From Viola odorata (Eukaryota > Streptophyta > Magnoliopsida > Malpighiales > Violaceae), in assembly GCA_963691705.1 (NCBI GenBank), contig OY829546.1, positions 29,978,040 to 30,042,039 on the forward strand: DNA of 64,000 nucleotides, written 5' to 3'. The position numbers were made by a program, and so were the translations under genes. Each line of letters starts with the position of its first letter. Within the stretch, counting starts at the first letter, position 1. Of this stretch, positions 24,301-37,900 are shown piece after piece. The notes under the pieces were generated by a model. It saw nothing but the letters and a program-made list of their open reading frames with translations, was not told the DNA's origin and did not search any database.

Positions 24301-27300
24301 GGTGCGCCTATGCGTGCGCGCTGCTTGGCCCACGCGGCTTGCGATACGAGGATCGTATGATCCCCTCCCTCTTATCAAAGGTTCGCCCTCGAATCTCATT
24401 CTGCATAGGGGTTGTATCGCAATCCCTCTTAGCATCAAGCCTTGCTTCTGCCATCTTTATTCACCTAAATCAAACTTAACACAAGAAAGTGGAAATCTAT
24501 TTTCGGCGAACACAGTTTAGTAAACCAAGCACAACTTTTGATTCCGATGTCCGAATTGCTTGATTCTTCTTGATTTAGATTCCTAACAGATAGGGCTTTC
24601 CAAGGAACTAAGATTCACTGAAATTGGACTCCAATAGGTATGTATTGAAATATGATTTCGAGACTAACACTTTTGTGGACTGTTTTTGTGACTCTTTTGT
24701 GACTCTTCTCGTGACTTAAATAAAAGACTCAAAATAGAAAAGTAATGACACTTTGGTGGACTGATTTTGTGACTCTAATTGACACAACGACAAAAGTAAA
24801 GGATAGTTACCAAACTTGAATGCCTTGAGCTCCGCTACTAACTGATAAGGCTCCAGTCGCCTAGAGACTTAGTAATGAAATTGTGATCTAGTTCAAAGCT
24901 TGGATTTCGAATGCGGAAACATAACTCAAAGAAAACCGTGAAACTCCAACACTGAGAGCTCTTGGCACTTCACGTCGAATCCCTTGAGGTTCTTGTGTCA
25001 AACCGATGAATCTCCAAGACTGGGTGCTCTTGGCAATTCAAAGACGAATGACTCAATAGATAGCAACATCGGGCTTTACTTGTGGCTACTCTCAGCTTGC
25101 GATACTAGGAATAGAACAAGGTTCCATAGGAACGGTTTATGAGGACGCACCTCTCAAACACAAAGTCTCGTTCTTTTTCCAAAAATATCATAGATTATTT
25201 TATTCATACGGCAAGGCCTTAAAATAGGCTAGGAAAATTACAAACTTAGAAATAAATAATTCCTAAACAGATAATTCCTAAATAGATAATTCCTAAATAA
25301 ATAATTCCAAAATAAATAATCCCTAAATAAGCCAAAACTCTATATAGTAATTAAAAATACATAAAATAGGAAATATTAATCCATACCCTCCTTTGCCAAA
25401 CCCTAGTCGTCGCCAAACCCTAGCCGACTTGGGCTTTCTGGTGCGCCTATGCGTGCGCGCTGCTTGGCCCACGCGGCTTGCGATACGAGGATCGTATGAT
25501 CCCCTCCCTCTTATCAAAGGTTCGCCCTCGAATCTCATTCTGCATAGGGGTTGTATCGCAATCCCTCTTAGCATCAAGCCTTGCTTCTGCCATCTTTATT
25601 CACCTAAATCAAACTTAACACAAGAAAGTGGAAATCTATTTTCGGCGAACACAGTTTAGTAAACCAAGCACAACTTTTGATTCCGATGTCCGAATTGCTT
25701 GATTCTTCTTGATTTAGATTCCTAACAGATAGGGCTTTCCAAGGAACTAAGATTCACTGAAATTGGACTCCAATAGGTATGTATTGAAATATGATTTCGA
25801 GACTAACACTTTTGTGGACTGTTTTTGTGACTCTTTTGTGACTCTTCTCGTGACTTAAATAAAAGACTCAAAATAGAAAAGTAATGACACTTTGGTGGAC
25901 TGATTTTGTGACTCTAATTGACACAACGACAAAAGTAAAGGATAGTTACCAAACTTGAATGCCTTGAGCTCCGCTACTAACTGATAAGGCTCCAGTCGCC
26001 TAGAGACTTAGTAATGAAATTGTGATCTAGTTCAAAGCTTGGATTTCGAATGCGGAAACATAACTCAAAGAAAACCGTGAAACTCCAACACTGAGAGCTC
26101 TTGGCACTTCACGTCGAATCCCTTGAGGTTCTTGTGTCAAACCGATGAATCTCCAAGACTGGGTGCTCTTGGCAATTCAAAGACGAATGACTCAATAGAT
26201 AGCAACATCGGGCTTTACTTGTGGCTACTCTCAGCTTGCGATACTAGGAATAGAACAAGGTTCCATAGGAACGGTTTATGAGGACGCACCTCTCAAACAC
26301 AAAGTCTCGTTCTTTTTCCAAAAATATCATAGATTATTTTATTCATACGGCAAGGCCTTAAAATAGGCTAGGAAAATTACAAACTTAGAAATAAATAATT
26401 CCTAAACAGATAATTCCTAAATAGATAATTCCTAAATAAATAATTCCAAAATAAATAATCCCTAAATAAGCCAAAACTCTATATAGTAATTAAAAATACA
26501 TAAAATAGGAAATATTAATCCATACCCTCCTTTGCCAAACCCTAGTCGTCGCCAAACCCTAGCCGACTTGGGCTTTCTGGTGCGCCTATGCGTGCGCGCT
26601 GCTTGGCCCACGCGGCTTGCGATACGAGGATCGTATGATCCCCTCCCTCTTATCAAAGGTTCGCCCTCGAATCTCATTCTGCATAGGGGTTGTATCGCAA
26701 TCCCTCTTAGCATCAAGCCTTGCTTCTGCCATCTTTATTCACCTAAATCAAACTTAACACAAGAAAGTGGAAATCTATTTTCGGCGAACACAGTTTAGTA
26801 AACCAAGCACAACTTTTGATTCCGATGTCCGAATTGCTTGATTCTTCTTGATTTAGATTCCTAACAGATAGGGCTTTCCAAGGAACTAAGATTCACTGAA
26901 ATTGGACTCCAATAGGTATGTATTGAAATATGATTTCGAGACTAACACTTTTGTGGACTGTTTTTGTGACTCTTTTGTGACTCTTCTCGTGACTTAAATA
27001 AAAGACTCAAAATAGAAAAGTAATGACACTTTGGTGGACTGATTTTGTGACTCTAATTGACACAACGACAAAAGTAAAGGATAGTTACCAAACTTGAATG
27101 CCTTGAGCTCCGCTACTAACTGATAAGGCTCCAGTCGCCTAGAGACTTAGTAATGAAATTGTGATCTAGTTCAAAGCTTGGATTTCGAATGCGGAAACAT
27201 AACTCAAAGAAAACCGTGAAACTCCAACACTGAGAGCTCTTGGCACTTCACGTCGAATCCCTTGAGGTTCTTGTGTCAAACCGATGAATCTCCAAGACTG

Positions 27301-28580
27301 GGTGCTCTTGGCAATTCAAAGACGAATGACTCAATAGATAGCAACATCGGGCTTTACTTGTGGCTACTCTCAGCTTGCGATACTAGGAATAGAACAAGGT
27401 TCCATAGGAACGGTTTATGAGGACGCACCTCTCAAACACAAAGTCTCGTTCTTTTTCCAAAAATATCATAGATTATTTTATTCATACGGCAAGGCCTTAA
27501 AATAGGCTAGGAAAATTACAAACTTAGAAATAAATAATTCCTAAACAGATAATTCCTAAATAGATAATTCCTAAATAAATAATTCCAAAATAAATAATCC
27601 CTAAATAAGCCAAAACTCTATATAGTAATTAAAAATACATAAAATAGGAAATATTAATCCATACCCTCCTTTGCCAAACCCTAGTCGTCGCCAAACCCTA
27701 GCCGACTTGGGCTTTCTGGTGCGCCTATGCGTGCGCGCTGCTTGGCCCACGCGGCTTGCGATACGAGGATCGTATGATCCCCTCCCTCTTATCAAAGGTT
27801 CGCCCTCGAATCTCATTCTGCATAGGGGTTGTATCGCAATCCCTCTTAGCATCAAGCCTTGCTTCTGCCATCTTTATTCACCTAAATCAAACTTAACACA
27901 AGAAAGTGGAAATCTATTTTCGGCGAACACAGTTTAGTAAACCAAGCACAACTTTTGATTCCGATGTCCGAATTGCTTGATTCTTCTTGATTTAGATTCC
28001 TAACAGATAGGGCTTTCCAAGGAACTAAGATTCACTGAAATTGGACTCCAATAGGTATGTATTGAAATATGATTTCGAGACTAACACTTTTGTGGACTGT
28101 TTTTGTGACTCTTTTGTGACTCTTCTCGTGACTTAAATAAAAGACTCAAAATAGAAAAGTAATGACACTTTGGTGGACTGATTTTGTGACTCTAATTGAC
28201 ACAACGACAAAAGTAAAGGATAGTTACCAAACTTGAATGCCTTGAGCTCCGCTACTAACTGATAAGGCTCCAGTCGCCTAGAGACTTAGTAATGAAATTG
28301 TGATCTAGTTCAAAGCTTGGATTTCGAATGCGGAAACATAACTCAAAGAAAACCGTGAAACTCCAACACTGAGAGCTCTTGGCACTTCACGTCGAATCCC
28401 TTGAGGTTCTTGTGTCAAACCGATGAATCTCCAAGACTGGGTGCTCTTGGCAATTCAAAGACGAATGACTCAATAGATAGCAACATCGGGCTTTACTTGT
28501 GGCTACTCTCAGCTTGCGATACTAGGAATAGAACAAGGTTCCATAGGAACGGTTTATGAGGACGCACCTCTCAAACACAA
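18330..28580. repeat. U17-U25: block of nine near-identical 1139-bp units
   Basis: All nine are type B with five minisatellite copies. By eye I find only private single changes, such as C at 19537 in U18 (GGCTACGAA) and A at 22141 in U20 (TATCACAAT). No periodic variant larger than the unit is visible. This is the most homogeneous part of the window and the likely site of the most recent expansion or conversion. Confidence 0.88.
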
Positions 28581-31500
28581 AGTCTCGTTCTTTTTCCAAA
28601 AATATCATAGATTATCTTATTCATACGGCAAGGCCTTAAAATAGGCTAGGAAAATTACAAACTTAGAAATAAATAATTCCTAAACAGATAATTCCTAAAT
28701 AGATAATTCCTAAATAAATAATTCCAAAATAAATAATCCCTAAATAAGCCACAACTCTATATAGTAATTAAAAATACATAAAATAGGAAATATGAATCCA
28801 TACCCTCCTTTGCCAAACCCTAGTCGTCGCCAAACCCTAGCCGACTTGGGCTTTCTGGTGCGCCTATGCGTGCGCGCTGCTTGGCCCACGCGGCTTGCGA
28901 TACGAGGATCGTATGATCCCCTCCCTCTTATCAAAGGTTCGCCCTCGAATCTCATTCTGCATAGGGGTTGTATCGCAATCCCTCTTAGCATCAAGCCTTG
29001 CTTCTGCCATCTTTATTCACCTAAATCAAACTTAACACAAGAAAGTGGAAATCTATTTTCGGCGAACACAGTTTAGTAAACCAAGCACAACTTTTGATTC
29101 CGATGTCCGAATTGCTTGATTCTTCTTGATTTAGATTCCTAACAGATAGGGCTTTCCAAGGAACTAAGATTCACTGAAATTGGACTCCAATAGGTATGTA
29201 TTGAAATATGATTTCGAGACTAACACTTTTGTGGACTGTTTTTGTGACTCTTTTGTGACTCTTCTCGTGACTTAAATAAAAGACTCAAAATAGAAAAGTA
29301 ATGACACTTTGGTGGACTGATTTTGTGACTCTAATTGACACAACGACAAAAGTAAAGGATAGTTACCAAACTTGAATGCCTTGAGCTCCGCTACTAACTG
29401 ATAAGGCTCCAGTCGCCTAGAGACTTAGTAATGAAATTGTGATCTAGTTCAAAGCTTGGATTTCGAATGCGGAAACATAACTCAAAGAAAACCGTGAAAC
29501 TCCAACACTGAGAGCTCTTGGCACTTCACGTCGAATCCCTTGAGGTTCTTGTGTCAAACCGATGAATCTCCAAGACTGGGTGCTCTTGGCAATTCAAAGA
29601 CGAATGACTCAATAGATAGCAACATCGGGCTTTACTTGTGGCTACTCTCAGCTTGCGATACTAGGAATAGAACAAGGTTCCATAGGAACGGTTTATGAGG
29701 ACGCACCTCTCAAACACAAAGTCTCGTTCTTTTTCCAAAAATATCATAGATTATTTTATTCATACGGCAAGGCCTTAAAATAGGCTAGGAAAATTACAAA
29801 CTTAGAAATAAATAATTCCTAAACAGATAATTCCTAAATAGATAATTCCTAAATAAATAATTCCAAAATAAATAATCCCTAAATAAGCCAAAACTCTATA
29901 TAGTAATTAAAAATACATAAAATAGGAAATATTAATCCATACCCTCCTTTGCCAAACCCTAGTCGTCGCCAAACCCTAGCCGACTTGGGCTTTCTGGTGC
30001 GCCTATGCGTGCGCGCTGCTTGGCCCACGCGGCTTGCGATACGAGGATCGTATGATCCCCTCCCTCTTATCAAAGGTTCGCCCTCGAATCTCATTCTGCA
30101 TAGGGGTTGTATCGCAATCCCTCTTAGCATCAAGCCTTGCTTCTGCCATCTTTATTCACCTAAATCAAACTTAACACAAGAAAGTGGAAATCTATTTTCG
30201 GCGAACACAGTTTAGTAAACCAAGCACAACTTTTGATTCCGATGTCCGAATTGCTTGATTCTTCTTGATTTAGATTCCTAACAGATAGGGCTTTCCAAGG
30301 AACTAAGATTCACTGAAATTGGACTCCAATAGGTATGTATTGAAATATGATTTCGAGACTAACACTTTTGTGGACTGTTTTTGTGACTCTTTTGTGACTC
30401 TTCTCGTGACTTAAATAAAAGACTCAAAATAGAAAAGTAATGACACTTTGGTGGACTGATTTTGTGACTCTAATTGACACAACGACAAAAGTAAAGGATA
30501 GTTACCAAACTTGAATGCCTTGAGCTCCGCTACTAACTGATAAGGCTCCAGTCGCCTAGAGACTTAGTAATGAAATTGTGATCTAGTTCAAAGCTTGGAT
30601 TTCGAATGCGGAAACATAACTCAAAGAAAACCGTGAAACTCCAACACTGAGAGCTCTTGGCACTTCACGTCGAATCCCTTGAGGTTCTTGTGTCAAACCG
30701 ATGAATCTCCAAGACTGGGTGCTCTTGGCAATTCAAAGACGAATGACTCAATAGATAGCAACATCGGGCTTTACTTGTGGCTACTCTCAGCTTGCGATAC
30801 TAGGAATAGAACAAGGTTCCATAGGAACGGTTTATGAGGACGCACCTCTCAAACACAAAGTCTCGTTCTTTTTCCAAAAATATCATAGATTATCTTATTC
30901 ATACGGCAAGGCCTTAAAATAGGCTAGGAAAATTACAAACTTAGAAATAAATAATTCCTAAACAGATAATTCCTAAATAGATAATTCCTAAATAAATAAT
31001 TCCAAAATAAATAATCCCTAAATAAGCCACAACTCTATATAGTAATTAAAAATACATAAAATAGGAAATATGAATCCATACCCTCCTTTGCCAAACCCTA
31101 GTCGTCGCCAAACCCTAGCCGACTTGGGCTTTCTGGTGCGCCTATGCGTGCGCGCTGCTTGGCCCACGCGGCTTGCGATACGAGGATCGTATGATCCCCT
31201 CCCTCTTATCAAAGGTTCGCCCTCGAATCTCATTCTGCATAGGGGTTGTATCGCAATCCCTCTTAGCATCAAGCCTTGCTTCTGCCATCTTTATTCACCT
31301 AAATCAAACTTAACACAAGAAAGTGGAAATCTATTTTCGGCGAACACAGTTTAGTAAACCAAGCACAACTTTTGATTCCGATGTCCGAATTGCTTGATTC
31401 TTCTTGATTTAGATTCCTAACAGATAGGGCTTTCCAAGGAACTAAGATTCACTGAAATTGGATTCCAATAGGTATGTATTGAAATATGATTTCGAGACTA

Positions 31501-31997
31501 ACACTTTTGTGGACTGTTTTTGTGACTCTTTTGTGACTCTTCTCGTGACTTAAATAAAAGACTAAAAATAGAAAAGTAATGACACTTTGGTGGACTGATT
31601 TTGTGACTCTAATTGACACAACGACAAAAGTAAAGGATAGTTACCAAACTTGAATGCCTTGAGCTCCGCTACTAACTGATAAGGCTCCAGTCGCCTAGAG
31701 ACTTAGAAATGAAATTGTGATCTAGTTCAAAGCTTGGATTTCGAATGCGGAAACATAACTCAAAGAAAACCGTGAAACTCCAACACTGAGAGCTCTTGGC
31801 ACTTCACGTCGAATCCCTTGAGGTTCTTGTGTCAAACCTATGAATCTCCAAGACTGGGTGCTCTTGGCAATTCAAAGACGAATGACTCAATAGATAGCAA
31901 CATCGGGCTTTACTTGTGGCTACTCTCAGCTTGCGATACTAGGAATAGAACAAGGTTCCAAAGGAACGGTTTATGAGGACGCACCTCTCAAAGACAA
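28581..31997. repeat. U26-U28: variant units alternating with a plain unit
   Basis: U26 and U28 share GATTATCTTA, AGCCACAACT and ATATGAATCC, while U27 between them is of the plain U17-U25 type. The start of a 2278-bp dimer is therefore visible. U28 alone also has TGGATTCC, ACTAAAAATAG, TTAGAAATG and AACCTATGAA. U30 in the next block keeps the first two shared changes but has ATATTAATCC. Confidence 0.88.
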
Positions 31998-34900
31998 AGT
32001 CTCGTTCTTTTTCCAAAAATATCATAGATTATTTTATTCATACGGCAAGGCCTTTAAATAGGCTAGGAAAATTACAAACTTAGAAATAAATAATTCCTAA
32101 ACAGATAATTCCTAAATAGATAATTCCTAAATAAATAATTCCAAAATAAATAATCCCTAAATAAATAATCCCTAAATAAGCCAAAACTCTATATAGTAAT
32201 TAAAAATACATAAAATAGGAAATATTAATCCATACCCTCCTTTGCCAAACCCTAGTCGTCGCCAAACCCTAGCCGACTTGGGCTTTCTGGTGCGCCTATG
32301 CGTGCGCGCTGCTTGGCCCACGCGGCTTGCGATACGAGGATCGTATGATCCCCTCCCTCTTATCAAAGGTTCGCCCTCGAATCTCATTCTGAATAGGGGT
32401 TGTATCGCAATCCCTCTTAGCATCAAGCCTTGCTTCTGCCATCTTTATTCACCTAAATCAAACTTAACACAAGAAAGTGGAAATCTATTTTCGGCGAACA
32501 CAGTTTAGTAAACCAAGCACAACTTTTGATTCCGATGTCCGAATTGCTTGATTCTTCTTGATTTAGATTCCTAACAGATAGGGCTTTCCAAGGAACTAAG
32601 ATTCACTGAAATTGGACTCCAATAGGTATGTATTGAAATATGATTTCGAGACTAACACTTTTGTGGACTGTTTTTGTGACTCTTTTGTGACTCTTCTCGT
32701 GACTTAAATAAAAGACTCAAAATAGAAAAGTAATGACACTTTGGTGGACTGATTTTGTGACTCTAATTGACACAACGACAAAAGTAAAGGATAGTTACCA
32801 AACTTGAATGCCTTGAGCTCCGCTACTAACTGATAAGGCTCCAGTCGCCTAGAGACTTAGTAATGAAATTGTGATCTAGTTCAAAGCTTGGATTTCGAAT
32901 GCGGAAACATAACTCAAAGAAAACCGTGAAACTCCAACACTGAGAGCTCTTGGCACTTCACGTCGAATCCCTTGAGGTTCTTGTGTCAAACCGATGAATC
33001 TCCAAGACTGGGTGCTCTTGGGAATTCAAAGACGAATGACTCAATAGATAGCAACATCGGGCTTTACTTGTGGCTACTCTCAGCTTGCGATACTAGGAAT
33101 AGAACAAGGTTCCATAGGAACGGTTTATGAGGACGCACCTCTCAAACACAAAGTCTCGTTCTTTTTCCAAAAATATCATAGATTATCTTATTCATACGGC
33201 AAGGCCTTAAAATAGGCTAGGAAAATTACAAACTTAGAAATAAATAATTCCTAAACAGATAATTCCTAAATAGATAATTCCTAAATAAATAATTCCAAAA
33301 TAAATAATCCCTAAATAAGCCACAACTCTATATAGTAATTAAAAATACATAAAATAGGAAATATTAATCCATACCCTCCTTTGCCAAACCCTAGTCGTCG
33401 CCAAACCCTAGCCGACTTGGGCTTTCTGGTGCGCCTATGCGTGCGCGCTGCTTGGCCCACGCGGCTTGCGATACGAGGATCGTATGATCCCCTCCCTCTT
33501 ATCAAAGGTTCGCCCTCGAATCTCATTCTGCATAGGGGTTGTATCGCAATCCCTCTTAGCATCAAGCCTTGCTTCTGCCATCTTTATTCACCTAAATCAA
33601 ACTTAACACAAGAAAGTGGAAATCTATTTTCGGCGAACACAGTTTAGTAAACCAAGCACAACTTTTGATTCCGATGTCCGAATTGCTTGATTCTTCTTGA
33701 TTTAGATTCCTAACAGATAGGGCTTTCCAAGGAACTAAGATTCACTGAAATTGGATTCCAATAGGTATGTATTGAAATATGATTTCGAGACTAACACTTT
33801 TGTGGACTGTTTTTGTGACTCTTTTGTGACTCTTCTCGTGACTTAAATAAAAGACTCAAAATAGAAAAGTAATGACACTTTGGTGGACTGATTTTGTGAC
33901 TCTAATTGACACAACGACAAAAGTAAAGGATAGTTACCAAACTTGAATGCCTTGAGCTCCGCTACTAACTGATAAGGCTCCAGTCGCCTAGAGACTTAGT
34001 AATGAAATTGTGATCTAGTTCAAAGCTTGGATTTCGAATGCGGAAACATAACTCAAAGAAAACCGTGAAACTCCAACACTGAGAGCTCTTGGCACTTCAC
34101 GTCGAATCCCTTGAGGTTCTTGTGTCAAACCGATGAATCTCCAAGACTGGGTGCTCTTGGCAATTCAAAGACGAATGACTCAATAGATAGCAACATCGGG
34201 CTTTACTTGTGGCTACTCTCAGCTTGCGATACTAGGAATAGAACAAGGTTCCAAAGGAACGGTTTATGAGGACGCACCTCTCAAAGACAAAGTCTCGTTC
34301 TTTTTCCAAAAATATCATAGATTATTTTATTCATACGGCAAGGCCTTTAAATAGGCTAGGAAAATTACAAACTTAGAAATAAATAATTCCTAAACAGATA
34401 ATTCCTAAATAAATAATTCCTAAATAAATAATTCCAAAATAAATAATCCCTAAATAAATAATCCCTAAATAAGCCAAAACTCTATATAGTAATTAAAAAT
34501 ACATAAAATAGGAAATATTAATCCATACCCTCCTTTGCCAAACCCTAGTCGTCGCCAAACCCTAGCCGACTTGGGCTTTCTGGTGCGCCTATGCGTGCGC
34601 GCTGCTTGGCCCACGCGGCTTGCGATACGAGGATCGTATGATCCCCTCCCTCTTATCAAAGGTTCGCCCTCGAATCTCATTCTGAATAGGGGTTGTATCG
34701 CAATCCCTCTTAGCATCAAGCCTTGCTTCTGCCATCTTTATTCACCTAAATCAAACTTAACACAAGAAAGTGGAAATCTATTTTCGGCGAACACAGTTTA
34801 GTAAACCAAGCACAACTTTTGATTCCGATGTCCGAATTGCTTGATTCTTCTTGATTTAGATTCCTAACAGATAGGGCTTTCCAAGGAACTAAGATTCACT

Positions 34901-37900
34901 GAAATTGGACTCCAATAGGTATGTATTGAAATATGATTTCGAGACTAACACTTTTGTGGACTGTTTTTGTGACTCTTTTGTGACTCTTCTCGTGACTTAA
35001 ATAAAAGACTCAAAATAGAAAAGTAATGACACTTTGGTGGACTGATTTTGTGACTCTAATTGACACAACGACAAAAGTAAAGGATAGTTACCAAACTTGA
35101 ATGCCTTGAGCTCCGCTACTAACTGATAAGGCTCCAGTCGCCTAGAGACTTAGTAATGAAATTGTGATCTAGTTCAAAGCTTGGATTTCGAATGCGGAAA
35201 CATAACTCAAAGAAAACCGTGAAACTCCAACACTGAGAGCTCTTGGCACTTCACGTCGAATCCCTTGAGGTTCTTGTGTCAAACCGATGAATCTCCAAGA
35301 CTGGGTGCTCTTGGCAATTCAAAGACGAATGACTCAATAGATAGCAACATCGAGCTTTACTTGTGGCTACTCTCAGCTTGCGATACTAGGAATAGAACAA
35401 GGTTCCATAGGAACGGTTTATGAGGACGCACCTCTCAAACACAAAGTCTCGTTCTTTTTCCAAAAATATCATAGATTATTTTATTCATACGGCAAGGCCT
35501 TAAAATAGGCTAGGAAAATTACAAACTTAGAAATAAATAATTCCTAAACAGATAATTCCTAAATAGATAATTCCTAAATAAATAATTCCAAAATAAATAA
35601 TCCCTAAATAAGCCAAAACTCTATATAGTAATTAAAAATACATAAAATAGGAAATATTAATCCATACCCTCCTTTGCCAAACCCTAGTCGTCGCCAAACC
35701 CTAGCCGACTTGGGCTTTCTGGTGCGCCTATGCGTGCGCGCTGCTTGGCCCACGCGGCTTGCGATACGAGGATCGTATGATCCCCTCCCTCTTATCAAAG
35801 GTTCGCCCTCGAATCTCATTCTGCATAGGGGTTGTATCGCAATCCCTCTTAGCATCAAGCCTTGCTTCTGCCATCTTTATTCACCTAAATCAAACTTAAC
35901 ACAAGAAAGTGGAAATCTATTTTCGGCGAACACAGTTTAGTAAACCAAGCACAACTTTTGATTCCGATGTCCGAATTGCTTGATTCTTCTTGATTTAGAT
36001 TCCTAACAGATAGGGCTTTCCAAGGAACTAAGATTCACTGAAATTGGATTCCAATAGGTATGTATTGAAATATGATTTCGAGACTAACACTTTTGTGGAC
36101 TGTTTTTGTGACTCTTTTGTGACTCTTCTCGTGACTTAAATAAAAGACTCAAAATAGAAAAGTAATGACACTTTGGTGGACTGATTTTGTGACTCTAATT
36201 GACACAACGACAAAAGTAAAGGATAGTTACCAAACTTGAATGCCTTGAGCTCCGCTACTAACTGATAAGGCTCCAGTCGCCTAGAGACTTAGTAATGAAA
36301 TTGTGATCTAGTTCAAAGCTTGGATTTCGAATGCGGAAACATAACTCAAAGAAAACCGTGAAACTCCAACACTGAGAGCTCTTGGCACTTCACGTCGAAT
36401 CCCTTGAGGTTCTTGTGTCAAACCGATGAATCTCCAAGACTGGGTGCTCTTGGCAATTCAAAGACGAATGACTCAATAGATAGCAACATCGGGCTTTACT
36501 TGTGGCTACTCTCAGCTTGCGATACTAGGAATAGAACAAGGTTCCAAAGGAACGGTTTATGAGGACGCACCTTTCAAAGACAAAGTCTCGTTCTTTTTCC
36601 AAAAATATCATAGATTATTTTATTCATACGGCAAGGCCTTTAAATAGGCTAGGAAAATTACAAACTTAGAAATAAATAATTCCTAAACAGATAATTCCTA
36701 AATAGATAATTCCTAAATAAATAATTCCAAAATAAATAATCCCTAAATAAGCCAAAACTCTATATAGTAATTAAAAATACATAAAATAGGAAATATTAAT
36801 CCATACCCTCCTTTGCCAAACCCTAGTCGTCGCCAAACCCTAGCCGACTTGGGCTTTCTGGTGCGCCTATGCGTGCGCGCTGCTTGGCCCACGCGGCTTG
36901 CGATACGAGGATCGTATGATCCCCTCCCTCTTATCAAAGGTTCGCCCTCGAATCTCATTCTGCATAGGGGTTGTATCGCAATCCCTCTTAGCATCAAGCC
37001 TTGCTTCTGCCATCTTTATTCACCTAAATCAAACTTAACACAAGAAAGTGGAAATCTATTTTCGGCGAACACAGTTTAGTAAACCAAGCACAACTTTTGA
37101 TTCCGATGTCCGAATTGCTTGATTCTTCTTGATTTAGATTCCTAACAGATAGGGCTTTCCAAGGAACTAAGATTCACTGAAATTGGATTCCAATAGGTAT
37201 GTATTGAAATATGATTTCGAGACTAACACTTTTGTGGACTGTTTTTGTGACTCTTTTGTGACTCTTCTCGTGACTTAAATAAAAGACTCAAAATAGAAAA
37301 GTAATGACACTTTGGTGGACTGATTTTGTGACTCTAATTGACACAACGACAAAAGTAAAGGATAGTTACCAAACTTGAATGCCTTGAGCTCCGCTACTAA
37401 CTGATAAGGCTCCAGTCGCCTAGAGACTTAGTAATGAAATTGTGATCTAGTTCAAAGCTTGGATTTCGAATGCGGAAACATAACTCAAAGAAAACCGTGA
37501 AACTCCAACACTGAGAGCTCTTGGCACTTCACGTCGAATCCCTTGAGGTTCTTGTGTCAAACCGATGAATCTCCAAGACTGGGTGCTCTTGGCAATTCAA
37601 AGACGAATGACTCAATAGATAGCAACATCGGGCTTTACTTGTGGCTACTCTCAGCTTGCGATACTAGGAATAGAACAAGGTTCCAAAGGAACGGTTTATG
37701 AGGACGCACCTCTCAAAGACAAAGTCTCGTTCTTTTTCCAAAAATATCATAGATTATTTTATTCATACGGCAAGGCCTTTAAATAGGCTAGGAAAATTAC
37801 AAACTTAGAAATAAATAATTCCTAAACAGATAATTCCTAAATAGATAATTCCTAAATAAATAATTCCAAAATAAATAATCCCTAAATAAATAATCCCTAA

